Assembly (NCBI GenBank): GCA_030039995.1
Contig: JASHUL010000125.1
Span: 1-10,770, forward strand
Reading direction: 5' to 3'
Length of the DNA: 10,770 nt
DNA from: Thermoplasmata archaeon
GTDB taxonomy: Archaea; Thermoplasmatota; Thermoplasmata; Lutacidiplasmatales; UBA184
Shown: positions 1-5,404 of the stretch, piece by piece
Layout: the number at the start of each line of letters is the position of its first letter
Numbering within the stretch: the first letter of the stretch is position 1
Notes under the pieces: model-generated
Database searches by the model: none
Told to the model about the DNA's origin: nothing
The model's input: the letters and a program-made list of their open reading frames with translations, nothing else
Position numbers and translations under genes: made by a program

Positions 1-274
1 CACCGAGGCCCTGCGGGCTCTCGGAAAGCGGGTGATCTCGATCGACCTGAATCCGCTCTCGCGCACGAGCCGTACGGCCGACCTGCCGATCGTGGACGAG
101 CTCGTGCGAGCGTTGACGAACCTCGAGCACGACGTTCGCTCGCTGCGCGGTCCGTCGGTCCCCGGTCGGTTCGTACCGTTCGATGCGCCCGAAGCGCTCC
201 GGGAGGCCGAAACGACGATCGCGCGCAACCTCAGGAAGCGGGTTTGGCCGCGGCCTGAACGACCGAGGCACTGA
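1..274 (+). CDS. 4-phosphopantoate--beta-alanine ligase (archaeal phosphopantothenate synthetase), C-terminal fragment
   Basis: This is the 3' end of a gene entering from the left edge; reading starts at base 2 and gives about 90 residues before TGA at 272-274. The visible start reads TEALRALGKRVISIDLNPLSR, followed by TSRTADLPIVDELVRAL. The ISIDLNPLSRTSRTA block followed by an IVDE/VRA segment is how I remember the C-terminal half of the archaeal COG1701 family. That enzyme joins 4-phosphopantoate and beta-alanine with ATP in the archaeal branch of coenzyme A synthesis, in the cytoplasm. After the conserved block the tail is Arg/Glu-rich and ends in RPERPRH, which looks variable. The last 44 bases overlap the 3' end of the opposing GAF gene. 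The family call rests on this one block, because the N-terminal catalytic part is outside the window. Confidence 0.78.
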   Translation, partial: TEALRALGKRVISIDLNPLSRTSRTADLPIVDELVRALTNLEHDVRSLRGPSVPGRFVPFDAPEALREAETTIARNLRKRVWPRPERPRH

Positions 275-719
275 GGCGGCGCGCGACCTGCTCGAGGAAG
301 GTACCGTCCGTTCGGTCGAACGCCCCCACTTCGTTGCCGTCGATGTCGATCTCGCCGACCACGCGGTCGCCCTCCCGGATCGGCACCACGACCTCGGCGC
401 GCGTCTCGAGGAAGCAGGCGAGGTACTCCGGAGCGGCCCGCACATCGTCCACCACCACCGTCCGGTTCTCCCGAACGGCCCGGCCGCAGACCCCCCGCTC
501 GATCGGGATGCGCGTGTGTTCCGTCGCCGCCGGCCCGTCCCATGCGTCCAGCACGAGCTCGGTGCCCTCGACGCGATAGACGCCGACCCATCGATAGTGG
601 CGGAACGACTCGCGCAGGAACCGGCAGACTTCCTGCAATGCGGCCCGGCCCGCGAGACGGCCCAGGATGGCGTCGACCTGCAGGAGGGCCGGCGTGGTCG
701 CGCGACTCGACACGCTCAT
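231..719 (-). CDS. GAF-domain protein, free methionine-R-sulfoxide reductase-like
   Basis: The product is 162 residues, ATG at 719 and TGA at 231-233, essentially a single GAF domain (about residues 12-152). The core reads RWVGVYRVEG (43-52), IPIERGVCGRAV (71-82), VVVDDV (88-93), YLACFLETRAEVVVPI (99-114) and GEIDIDG (122-128). The order and spacing match the fRMsr family, which reduces free methionine-R-sulfoxide through GAF-domain cysteines. Cys78 (GVCG) and Cys102 (LACF) are 24 residues apart, like E. coli Cys94 and Cys118. The position of the third cysteine, E. coli Cys84, is His68 here. It could therefore be a reductase with altered resolving chemistry or a GAF sensor. The gene starts 34 bases after the tRNA-Ser 3' end, with no evident TATA box or Shine-Dalgarno of its own, so it may be read from the tRNA promoter. 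Its 3' end overlaps the plus-strand gene. Confidence 0.82.
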   Translation of the reverse strand: MSVSSRATTPALLQVDAILGRLAGRAALQEVCRFLRESFRHYRWVGVYRVEGTELVLDAWDGPAATEHTRIPIERGVCGRAVRENRTVVVDDVRAAPEYLACFLETRAEVVVPIREGDRVVGEIDIDGNEVGAFDRTDGTFLEQVARRLSASVVQAAAKPAS

Positions 720-727
720 GCCCGGGA

Positions 728-741
728 CTCGGCCGCCCGAG
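728..741 (-). other. Small stem-loop between tRNA-Ser and the GAF gene
   Basis: A perfect 5-bp stem (CTCGG/CCGAG) with tetraloop CCGC lies between the tRNA 3' end at 754 and the GAF start at 719. It could mark tRNA 3' processing or partial termination. There is no U-tract and the stem is short, so chance is a real alternative in DNA this GC-rich. Confidence 0.25.
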
Positions 742-753
742 CGGAGAGGGAAG

Positions 754-871
754 CGCCGAGGGGGAGATTTTCCCCCGGGACGGGTCGACCGTGCCCGGCG
801 TTTGAACTCCCGAGGCGAATTTCGCCACGAGCTTTCCAGACTCGCGCCGTACCGGACTGAGCCACCTCGGC
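754..871 (-). tRNA. tRNA-Ser(GGA) interrupted by a T-loop intron
   Basis: Read on the minus strand, acceptor GCCGAGG (871-865) pairs perfectly with CCTCGGC (761-755), and the discriminator is G754. T8 and G9 follow. The D stem is G-C, C-G, T-G, with G18G19 at 853-852. The anticodon stem CGAGT/GCTCG (844-840, 832-828) encloses CTGGAAA with anticodon GGA at 837-835. A long variable arm GGCGA/TCGCC (826-822, 818-814) marks a class II tRNA, as expected for Ser. The T stem is GGGAG/CTCCC (811-807, 766-762). The T-loop TTCAAAT is split after position 59 by 33 bases (800-768). The mature tRNA would be 85 nt, and CCA is not encoded. Every stem pairs once the insert is removed, so this is an intron-bearing gene rather than a relic. 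A TATA-like element lies upstream at 901-907. Confidence 0.93.
768..800 (-). other. 33-nt tRNA intron at position 59/60 of tRNA-Ser(GGA)
   Basis: The insert separates A59 (801) from T60 (767). Inside it, CCGGG (798-794) pairs with CCCGG (779-775), and after a bulged C793, ACGG (792-789) pairs with CCGT (783-780) around a 5-nt loop. At the junction, exon TTC (806-804) pairs with intron GAA (772-770), and A803 opposes G773, giving a central helix of three pairs plus one A-G mismatch. It is flanked by bulges A802-A801|C800 on one strand and A769-A768|T767 on the other, each cut after its second base. This copies the canonical 37/38 bulge-helix-bulge geometry in the T-loop. The splice site is inferred from folding and has not been observed. 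Confidence 0.85.
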
Positions 872-878
872 ACGCCCT

Positions 879-893
879 CCGGTCGAGGACCGG
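879..893. promoter_or_regulatory. Perfect dyad in the tRNA-Ser promoter
   Basis: CCGGTC and GACCGG flank GAG, giving a perfect 6-bp inverted repeat between the TATA-like element (901-907) and the tRNA 5' end (871). The position would suit a repressor operator or a leader hairpin. Its role is unknown and it may be chance. Confidence 0.3.
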
Positions 894-900
894 GTTCGAG

Positions 901-907
901 CGATAAG
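901..907 (-). promoter_or_regulatory. TATA-like element for tRNA-Ser
   Basis: Minus-strand CTTATCG is the most AT-rich spot upstream of the tRNA. Its centre is about 33 bases before the mature 5' end. With the usual archaeal spacing of about 26 bases, transcription would start near 878 and leave a leader of roughly 7 nt for RNase P to remove. Confidence 0.5.
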
Positions 908-930
908 GTTAGCGCCCTCGAGGAGCAGCG

Positions 931-1170
931 CTACCCGCCGAGCGGATACCAGCCGCACTCGGCGCACCCGACGCCCCGCTGATCACCGGGGATCACCGCT
1001 TGGCACTCGGGGCACGGTACGGGTCCGGGGACCGACAACGCGAGGCAATCGAAGCAGCTCCCCTGGCGGCGATCGTCGGGCAGGACGACCAGGTCTTTGC
1101 CGCAGAACAGGCAGTGGGAGAGCCGTTCCTCGAACGGTTCGAGCCCGCGGCTGTCCGCGAACAAAAGCAT
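931..1170 (-). CDS. Small double zinc-ribbon protein, function unknown
   Basis: The product is 79 residues, ATG at 1170, TAG at 931-933. Four CxxC knuckles are present: CLFC (20-23), CFDC (39-42), CPEC (53-56) and CAEC (69-72). The simplest reading is two tandem zinc ribbons, each using two knuckles. The first 19 residues (MLLFADSRGLEPFEERLSH) are not obviously helical or membrane-bound, and the chain ends soon after the last knuckle in GWYPLGG. I do not recognise a named family; small archaeal proteins of this kind often bind nucleic acid or other proteins, but nothing here decides that. The start is set by TATA-like TTATGTA at 1195-1201, about 28 bases upstream, implying a leaderless mRNA. 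The reading frame stays open far upstream to 1512, but that part overlaps the ABC permease and lies before the promoter. A weak inverted repeat (910-915 with 928-933) overlaps the stop. Confidence 0.85.
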   Translation of the reverse strand: MLLFADSRGLEPFEERLSHCLFCGKDLVVLPDDRRQGSCFDCLALSVPGPVPCPECQAVIPGDQRGVGCAECGWYPLGG

Positions 1171-1194
1171 GGACCCGCTCCACCAGCGGACCGG

Positions 1195-1201
1195 TACATA
1201 A
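1195..1201 (-). promoter_or_regulatory. TATA box of the double zinc-ribbon gene
   Basis: Minus-strand TTATGTA, centred about 28 bases before ATG 1170, stands out in GC-rich surroundings. The spacing implies that transcription starts at or within a few bases of the ATG. No Shine-Dalgarno sequence is seen in between. Confidence 0.65.
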
Positions 1202-1221
1202 GGGCTCGCTGACCGATCGTT

Positions 1222-1248
1222 TCCGGAGCGATTTTCCGGTGCTCCGGA
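1222..1248 (-). terminator. Stem-loop after the ABC permease stop codon
   Basis: TCCGGAGC (1222-1229) and GCTCCGGA (1241-1248) form a perfect 8-bp stem around an 11-nt loop, 5 bases after the permease TGA. There is no U-tract, so it is not a classical intrinsic terminator. It may be a transcript 3'-end structure. Confidence 0.4.
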
Positions 1249-1253
1249 GGCCG

Positions 1254-2000
1254 TCAGGGGTCCTTCCAGCGGGCCTTGAACGCCGCGATGAAGAAGAGCG
1301 CCGCGGTGAACGCCCCGAGGACGACCCAGTCGAACGTCGCGGAGGTGAACGAGAGCGGTTGCAGCCCGACCGCGCCCTGGACGAGCTCGGCCGCGTAGGT
1401 GGTGGGCGAGAATCTCGCCGCGAGCTGGGCCCAGCCGGGAAGGTAGCTGATCGGGTAGTAGACGGGCGGGAGGACCGTGAGGACGAGGGAGAAGATCGGG
1501 CTGAACATCCACGTCTCCCGCACGTCCTGGAAGTACGTCGACAGGGTGAACGCGAAGGCGGTCGCGAACGACCAGACGAGGAGGAGCGCGCCGATCAGGA
1601 CGACCGAGCTCGTCAGCGTGGCGAAGCCGTAGTAGACGAACAGAATCCCGAAGACGGCGAGGGCCGGCAGCGAGTAGACGAGCTCGGAGAGCGCGAGACC
1701 GGCGACGTAGACCGGCGCCTCGACCGGCGACGCGACGACGATGTCCTGGAACTTCAGATCGTGCCGGTAGTGCGTCAGGTCCGACTGCAGCCCGGTGCCG
1801 ACCGAGAGCATCGTGAGCACCATGCCGCCCATCACGCCGTAGGCGAGGTCGGCCCCCTTCGAGACGATCCAGATGAAGAAGAGGAACGACAGCGGGCTCG
1901 CGATCAGGTTGACCAGGTAGAGCGGTTGGGTCCGGATCGGGATTAGCCCGTTCAGCTGAACGAGCGTGAACAGCGACCGGATCCGGTTGCGCTCGCTCAC
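1254..2000 (-). CDS. ABC-2 type transporter permease
   Basis: The product is 248 residues, very hydrophobic after a short polar N-terminus (SERNRIRSL), with about six membrane segments. Visible hydrophobic stretches include LYLVNLIASPLSFLFFIWIV, MVLTMLSVGTGL, LPALAVFGILFVYY, VVLIGALLLVWSFATAFAF, the block IFSLVLTVLPPVYYPISYLP, and the last segment VVLGAFTAALFFIAAF. The sequence FQDVRETWMFSPIF before PPVYYPISYLPGW is the typical ABC-2 pattern. Together with the adjacent ATPase it would form a dimeric exporter in the cytoplasmic membrane. The substrate cannot be read from sequence; relatives export drugs, lipids or polysaccharides. The start is GTG at 2000, which overlaps the ATPase stop in a 4-base GTGA. 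This translational coupling supports co-expression and equal stoichiometry. Confidence 0.93.
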   Translation of the reverse strand: MSERNRIRSLFTLVQLNGLIPIRTQPLYLVNLIASPLSFLFFIWIVSKGADLAYGVMGGMVLTMLSVGTGLQSDLTHYRHDLKFQDIVVASPVEAPVYVAGLALSELVYSLPALAVFGILFVYYGFATLTSSVVLIGALLLVWSFATAFAFTLSTYFQDVRETWMFSPIFSLVLTVLPPVYYPISYLPGWAQLAARFSPTTYAAELVQGAVGLQPLSFTSATFDWVVLGAFTAALFFIAAFKARWKDP

Positions 2001-2938
2001 GACTCCACCTCCGGCGGGGGTGTCTCGTCGTCGATCGACTTGCCGACCACCTCGAGGAAGATGTCCTCCAGACTGACCGGACCGAGGCTCACGCGAAGAC
2101 CCCGCTCGAGCGCCATTCGGGCGAGCTCGCGGGACTCCGCCTCCCGTGCGAAGACGAGCGAGCCCCCTTCGATCGCGGACACCCGTCCGTACGACTCGAG
2201 CTCTGCGCGCGGGACCGACCCGTAGATGGTCACCCGGTACGGAAACCGGACGCGGGCACGAAGGTCCTCGGGCGTCCCCTCCAGCACCAACCGGCCGCGC
2301 TCGAACAACGCAAGCCGGGTCGAGAGGGCTTCCGCCTCGTCGAGATAGTGCGTCGTGAGCAAGATCGTCCGGCGCTCGCGGATCGCGCGGCGGATCGCCT
2401 CCCAGACCTCCCGGCGAGCGATCGGGTCGAGCCCCGTCGTGGGCTCGTCCAGGAAAAGAATCTCCGCGTCCGAGGCGAGGACCATCGCACAGAGCACCCG
2501 TCGGCGGAGCCCCCCGGATAGGCGCGCTACGCTGCGTCGGCGAAACTCCGTCAGGGACAGCTGGTCGAGCGCGTCCTTGGTGCGGGTTCGGCTCTCCGCG
2601 GGGTCAAGCCCGCGGAGCTTCAGATAGAGGTAGACGACCTCCTCTACGTTGAGAAAGTAGAGGGGGCGGGACTCCTGCGGCACACACGCGATCCGGGCGC
2701 GGATCGCGCGCTCCTCGGTCGCGACATCGTGGCCGAGCACGGTCGCCGAGCCCGACGACCGCTCGAGCTGCGTCGCCGCGATCCGCAGGAACGTCGTCTT
2801 GCCGGCCCCGTTCCGGCCGATCACGCCGTAGACGCGCCCGTCGGGAATGTCGAGCGACAGGTCCTCGAGCGCCGCGGAGCCTCCTTTGGCGCCGGGGTAG
2901 ACCTTGCGGAGATGGTCGGTGCGGATGGCGTATCCCAT
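1997..2938 (-). CDS. ABC transporter ATP-binding protein (ABC-2 exporter)
   Basis: The product is 313 residues with all the ABC motifs: Walker A GRNGAGKTT (41-49), Q-loop Gln88 in CVPQES, signature LSGGLRRRV (140-148), Walker B ILFLDE (160-165, catalytic Glu165), D-loop GLD (169-171) and H-loop His197 in TTHYLDEAE. The LDEAE after the H-loop and the roughly 100-residue C-terminal extension (about 212-313, including SLEDIFLEVVGKS) are typical of drug- and antibiotic-type exporters of the DrrA/CcmA class. It powers the permease encoded immediately downstream, with which it shares a 4-base GTGA overlap. The ATG at 2938 has an AT-rich TTAAGAG about 29 bases upstream and no Shine-Dalgarno, fitting a leaderless or nearly leaderless operon mRNA. 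The family is certain; the substrate is unknown. Confidence 0.95.
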   Translation of the reverse strand: MGYAIRTDHLRKVYPGAKGGSAALEDLSLDIPDGRVYGVIGRNGAGKTTFLRIAATQLERSSGSATVLGHDVATEERAIRARIACVPQESRPLYFLNVEEVVYLYLKLRGLDPAESRTRTKDALDQLSLTEFRRRSVARLSGGLRRRVLCAMVLASDAEILFLDEPTTGLDPIARREVWEAIRRAIRERRTILLTTHYLDEAEALSTRLALFERGRLVLEGTPEDLRARVRFPYRVTIYGSVPRAELESYGRVSAIEGGSLVFAREAESRELARMALERGLRVSLGPVSLEDIFLEVVGKSIDDETPPPEVES

Positions 2939-2940
2939 GG

Positions 2941-2970
2941 AGCGACTTCGAGACGCGGCGTCGCTCTTAA
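2941..2970 (-). promoter_or_regulatory. Promoter of the ABC exporter operon, with a flanking inverted repeat
   Basis: Minus-strand TTAAGAG (2964-2970) lies about 29 bases before ATG 2938 and is the likely TATA element. Arms AGCGAC (2941-2946) and GTCGCT (2960-2965) form a perfect 6-bp inverted repeat spanning the start region and touching the TATA element. That is a plausible operator position, but the repeat is short. Confidence 0.42.
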
Positions 2971-2987
2971 CAGGAGGTAGGTACCGA

Positions 2988-3005
2988 CCGCCCTGGGTAG
3001 GGCGG
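2988..3005 (-). terminator. Stem-loop after the PurP stop codon
   Basis: CCGCCCT (2988-2994) and AGGGCGG (2999-3005) form a perfect 7-bp stem with a 4-nt loop, 6 bases downstream of the PurP TGA. No U-tract follows. It is a likely RNA 3'-end structure of the same style as those after the permease and TFB genes. Confidence 0.42.
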
Positions 3006-3011
3006 CCCCCC

Positions 3012-4079
3012 TCAGCTCAGGACCTCGGCCAGGCGGTTCTGGGCTCGAGCTTGGGCGACCTCGCGCGCGATCCGGCGACCGGTCGAAAGACCGGGGGCGA
3101 CCAGGTCCGAGTACGGAGAACCGGAGATGAACAGGTTCGTTCCGGCGACGATCCTCGAGGAGATCTCGAAGACTTTGAACTCGAAATCTTCCGTCATGAT
3201 CCCCTCGAGGCAGAACGGACCGACCATTCCTCCGAACAGCTCGACCGAGCGGTCGATGATCTTCGCCGCGATCTCGAACGCCCGGGGCAGTAGGGACTCC
3301 CGCAGGATCACCGGCACGTTGCCGGTCACAACGAACGTCGGTCGTATACCGGCGCGGATCAGCTCCTCCTGCGCGCCCAGTTTGTAGAGTTCGTCGATGT
3401 TCGCTTCGTCCCGGCGGTCCATTCCGAGCAGCTCGAGCGCCCCGTGGCGCAGTCGGTACCCGCCGTCGGCGATGGGCGAGTAGAAGAAGTGCATGTAGTA
3501 CCGCGTCCCGAGCACGTACTCCTGGATCACGTAGGGTCCCGTCGGGCGGAAGTCGGCGAGGGCTTCGCGGTTCTTGGCGAGGAAGAATCCCTTGCCGCCT
3601 TTCGCCCCATAATACTTCACGATCACCGGCCCGGTGATCTCGTTGGGGTCCTCGTAGAGCTTCGGCATCCGGACGCCGGCCGATTCGAGCCAGTCCCGCT
3701 CCTTTCGGCGGTCTGACTCCCAGCCCAGCACCGCTCGATTACCGAACACCGGCACATCCATCGCGGAGAACGCCTCGGGCCCGAGGTACTCGACGAACGA
3801 CCCGTGCGGGACGATGATCGCGCCCGCGTCCCGCAGCCGCTGAGTCGCCCCCGGTAGGTCCTTCACCGTCGGCACCGAAAGGAACTGGTCGGGACGGGCC
3901 AGCGGGAACGCATCGTAGAACTTCGGTGGCGGTCCGACACACAGTCCGAGCGTCGGAAACCCCTCGACGCGCGCCCCGTGGAAGATCTGCAACGAAGAGT
4001 GCGAACAGAGCGTCGCGATGGTCGGAATGCGGCCCTGAAGGGAGGCGAGGCGCGCCTCCGACGCGAGGGGAATCCCCAT
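3012..4079 (-). CDS. purP: PurP, formate-dependent FAICAR synthetase (ATP-grasp)
   Basis: The product is 355 residues, close to the family's usual length of about 360. PurP makes FAICAR from AICAR, formate and ATP, the archaeal, folate-independent ninth step of IMP synthesis. The N-terminus carries PTIATLCSHSSLQIFHGA (19-36), the nucleotide-binding block typical of the family. The ATP-grasp core has PVIVKYYGAKGGKGFFLA (151-168) and VIQEYVLGTRYYMHFFYSP (184-202). The C-terminus has FKVFEISSRIVAGTNLF (301-317) followed by the family-typical GSPYSDL. The start is ATG 4079 because TATA-like CTATCTT (4101-4107) is centred 25 bases upstream, giving a leaderless mRNA. The open frame extends to 4178, but that adds an Arg-rich stretch that would run through the TATA element and into the nuclease gene. 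It has its own promoter between two same-strand genes. Confidence 0.94.
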   Translation of the reverse strand: MGIPLASEARLASLQGRIPTIATLCSHSSLQIFHGARVEGFPTLGLCVGPPPKFYDAFPLARPDQFLSVPTVKDLPGATQRLRDAGAIIVPHGSFVEYLGPEAFSAMDVPVFGNRAVLGWESDRRKERDWLESAGVRMPKLYEDPNEITGPVIVKYYGAKGGKGFFLAKNREALADFRPTGPYVIQEYVLGTRYYMHFFYSPIADGGYRLRHGALELLGMDRRDEANIDELYKLGAQEELIRAGIRPTFVVTGNVPVILRESLLPRAFEIAAKIIDRSVELFGGMVGPFCLEGIMTEDFEFKVFEISSRIVAGTNLFISGSPYSDLVAPGLSTGRRIAREVAQARAQNRLAEVLS

Positions 4080-4100
4080 ACGGGAGAGTATCGGGATACC

Positions 4101-4107
4101 AAGATAG
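4101..4107 (-). promoter_or_regulatory. TATA box of purP
   Basis: Minus-strand CTATCTT is centred about 25 bases before ATG 4079, between the nuclease stop (4139) and purP. The spacing points to a leaderless transcript and fixes the purP start. Confidence 0.6.
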
Positions 4108-4138
4108 CCCTTGCGGGCGCGTCGACGCCGGCGGCGGT

Positions 4139-5341
4139 CTAACCGTCGCGATCCGGCCGTTCGAGGTCCCAGTACCACGTCACGCGCCGGGCGCCCGTGC
4201 CGGCCACCCGACGGCGAAGCTCGGGGTCGACCGTCGGGTCCCGTACGAGACGGCGGACCTCCTCGGGTCGGCCGGTCGAGACCCGCCCCGCGAGCCCGAG
4301 ACGCTCCAGCTCCGGGCGAAGTCCGTCGAGCGAGTACTGCCAGGTCTCGTCGCGCCGTCGCACCGCGACCGACCGAGATCCGGGGAGCCGGTGGATCCCG
4401 AGCTCTTCCGCGGCGTGGTGAAGTGCCGCCGCCGTGTCCCGTAGCTCGGTACCGATACGTTCCTCGTCGGAACGGAGGCGGTCAAATCGGTCCACGAGCT
4501 CCTTCAGACGCGCCTCGTCCCCGGACGGGACCGAACGAAACTCCGGACAGATCGCTCGGAAGTCGCACCGGCTGCACTGTCGGCCGGGAGTCGGCTCGTA
4601 CGCCTGAGCGCGGATGCCGTCGCTCACAGTACCGAGTCGGTCGTAGAGGCTCGTGAGCGACGCGCGTTCGCGGGGAGGGACCCGATGGGGTGTGAGCGAG
4701 CGGAGGTGGTAGAGTGTCAGGCCTTGGACTGGTTCCGTGTAGTTGCTCTCGACGAGCACCTGGTAGAGGGAGAGCTGGTCGGATTCCAGGGCGTCGGCCG
4801 CCGACAGTTCGCGCGACGTCTTGTAGTCCACCACTTCGAGGCCGCCCCCGGCGACCCGATCGATGCGGTCGATGTAACCGTGGATCGGGATCCCGTCCCA
4901 GCGCGCCTCGAGATGCTCCTCAACCGCCACGGGCTGGGGACGCTCCCGCTCGAGTTGGTCGTAGAACCTCAGCAGGAGGTCCCGGCCGAGGTTTCGGTAC
5001 CGGGTTTCCTCCTCCGCACTCGTGTACCCATCCGCCGTCCAGCTCCGGTCGTAGAGCGCGAGCATCTCCTCGCGAGACATACCGGCCGGGCCGGACAGTG
5101 GACGGCTCTTCGGCTGCCACTCGTCGAGCGTCCTTTGCGAATCCGTGCTCCCGGCCCGCCGGGGGCCCGGGACCACGAGCGGTCGAAGAAGCTCCTCGAG
5201 CACGGTGTGGACGACCCGGCCGAACGAGAAGTACCCACGGGGGGTCTCGGGCAGGCGGTCGACGTAGAGATACTTCCAGCGAAGCGGGCACTCGAGGTAC
5301 GTGTGGAACGAAGAGTAGCTCAAGCCCGGCGTGGAGGACAC
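4139..5341 (-). CDS. Stand-alone RecB/Cas4-like PD-(D/E)XK nuclease with an Fe-S cluster motif
   Basis: The product is 400 residues, GTG at 5341, stop at 4139-4141. Residues 6-268 are a PD-(D/E)XK nuclease of the RecB/AddB/Cas4 type: SYSSFHTYLECPLRWKY (8-24), His45 in GRVVHTVLE, Asp158 in GYIDRID, the catalytic VVDYKT (170-175, Asp172 and Lys174) and Gln189/Tyr193 in the following QxxxY motif. Cys18 with Cys256, Cys259 and Cys265 (CSRCDFRAIC) matches the four-cysteine 4Fe-4S set that staples this fold in AddB, Cas4 and eukaryotic Dna2. The remaining 130 residues start with a charged, probably coiled-coil helix (about 275-315) and end in a region I do not recognise. No helicase or cas gene is adjacent. 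A role in DNA end processing is likely from the family; the partner is unknown. Confidence 0.9.
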   Translation of the reverse strand: MSSTPGLSYSSFHTYLECPLRWKYLYVDRLPETPRGYFSFGRVVHTVLEELLRPLVVPGPRRAGSTDSQRTLDEWQPKSRPLSGPAGMSREEMLALYDRSWTADGYTSAEEETRYRNLGRDLLLRFYDQLERERPQPVAVEEHLEARWDGIPIHGYIDRIDRVAGGGLEVVDYKTSRELSAADALESDQLSLYQVLVESNYTEPVQGLTLYHLRSLTPHRVPPRERASLTSLYDRLGTVSDGIRAQAYEPTPGRQCSRCDFRAICPEFRSVPSGDEARLKELVDRFDRLRSDEERIGTELRDTAAALHHAAEELGIHRLPGSRSVAVRRRDETWQYSLDGLRPELERLGLAGRVSTGRPEEVRRLVRDPTVDPELRRRVAGTGARRVTWYWDLERPDRDG

Positions 5342-5359
5342 GGGTACCGAGCCGCCCGG

Positions 5360-5369
5360 AAGTTCAAGT
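5360..5369 (-). promoter_or_regulatory. Weak TATA-like element of the nuclease gene
   Basis: Minus-strand ACTTGAACTT is the only AT-rich patch in the short gap and is centred about 24 bases before GTG 5341. The spacing fits a leaderless start, but the match to an archaeal TATA box is poor. Confidence 0.35.
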
Positions 5370-5373
5370 GGTT

Positions 5374-5395
5374 TCCGGGGGCGTCGGCCCCCGGA
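5374..5395 (-). terminator. Strong stem-loop after the TFB stop codon
   Basis: TCCGGGGGC (5374-5382) and GCCCCCGGA (5387-5395) form a perfect 9-bp stem with a tetraloop, about 9 bases after the TFB stop (5405-5407). It is the strongest hairpin in the window. No U-run follows on the minus strand. It may define the TFB mRNA 3' end, and it sits just upstream of the nuclease promoter. Confidence 0.5.
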
Positions 5396-5404
5396 GTCGT
5401 GGGC

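Noticed and set aside
183..860. Plus-strand open frame of 225 codons opposite the GAF gene and tRNA
   Set aside because: It is antisense to both the GAF gene and the tRNA, and no protein family is recognisable.
754..871. tRNA-Ser as a truncated or insertion-broken pseudogene
   Set aside because: The missing 3' part is present 33 bases further on and restores every stem without a single mismatch. The junction has bulge-helix-bulge form.
1239..1946. Plus-strand open frame of 235 codons opposite the ABC permease
   Set aside because: It is extremely Arg/Glu/Asp-rich without a fold signature, and is antisense to a clear membrane protein.
4119..4128. Palindrome GCGTCGACGC between the nuclease and purP genes, considered as an operator
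   Set aside because: Ten-base palindromes of G and C around TCGA are expected by chance at this composition, and it lies upstream of the TATA element without a second copy.
4080..4178. PurP starting at 4178 with 33 more residues
   Set aside because: The extension is an Arg-rich run that crosses the TATA-like element and overlaps the nuclease gene. The 355-residue version matches family length.
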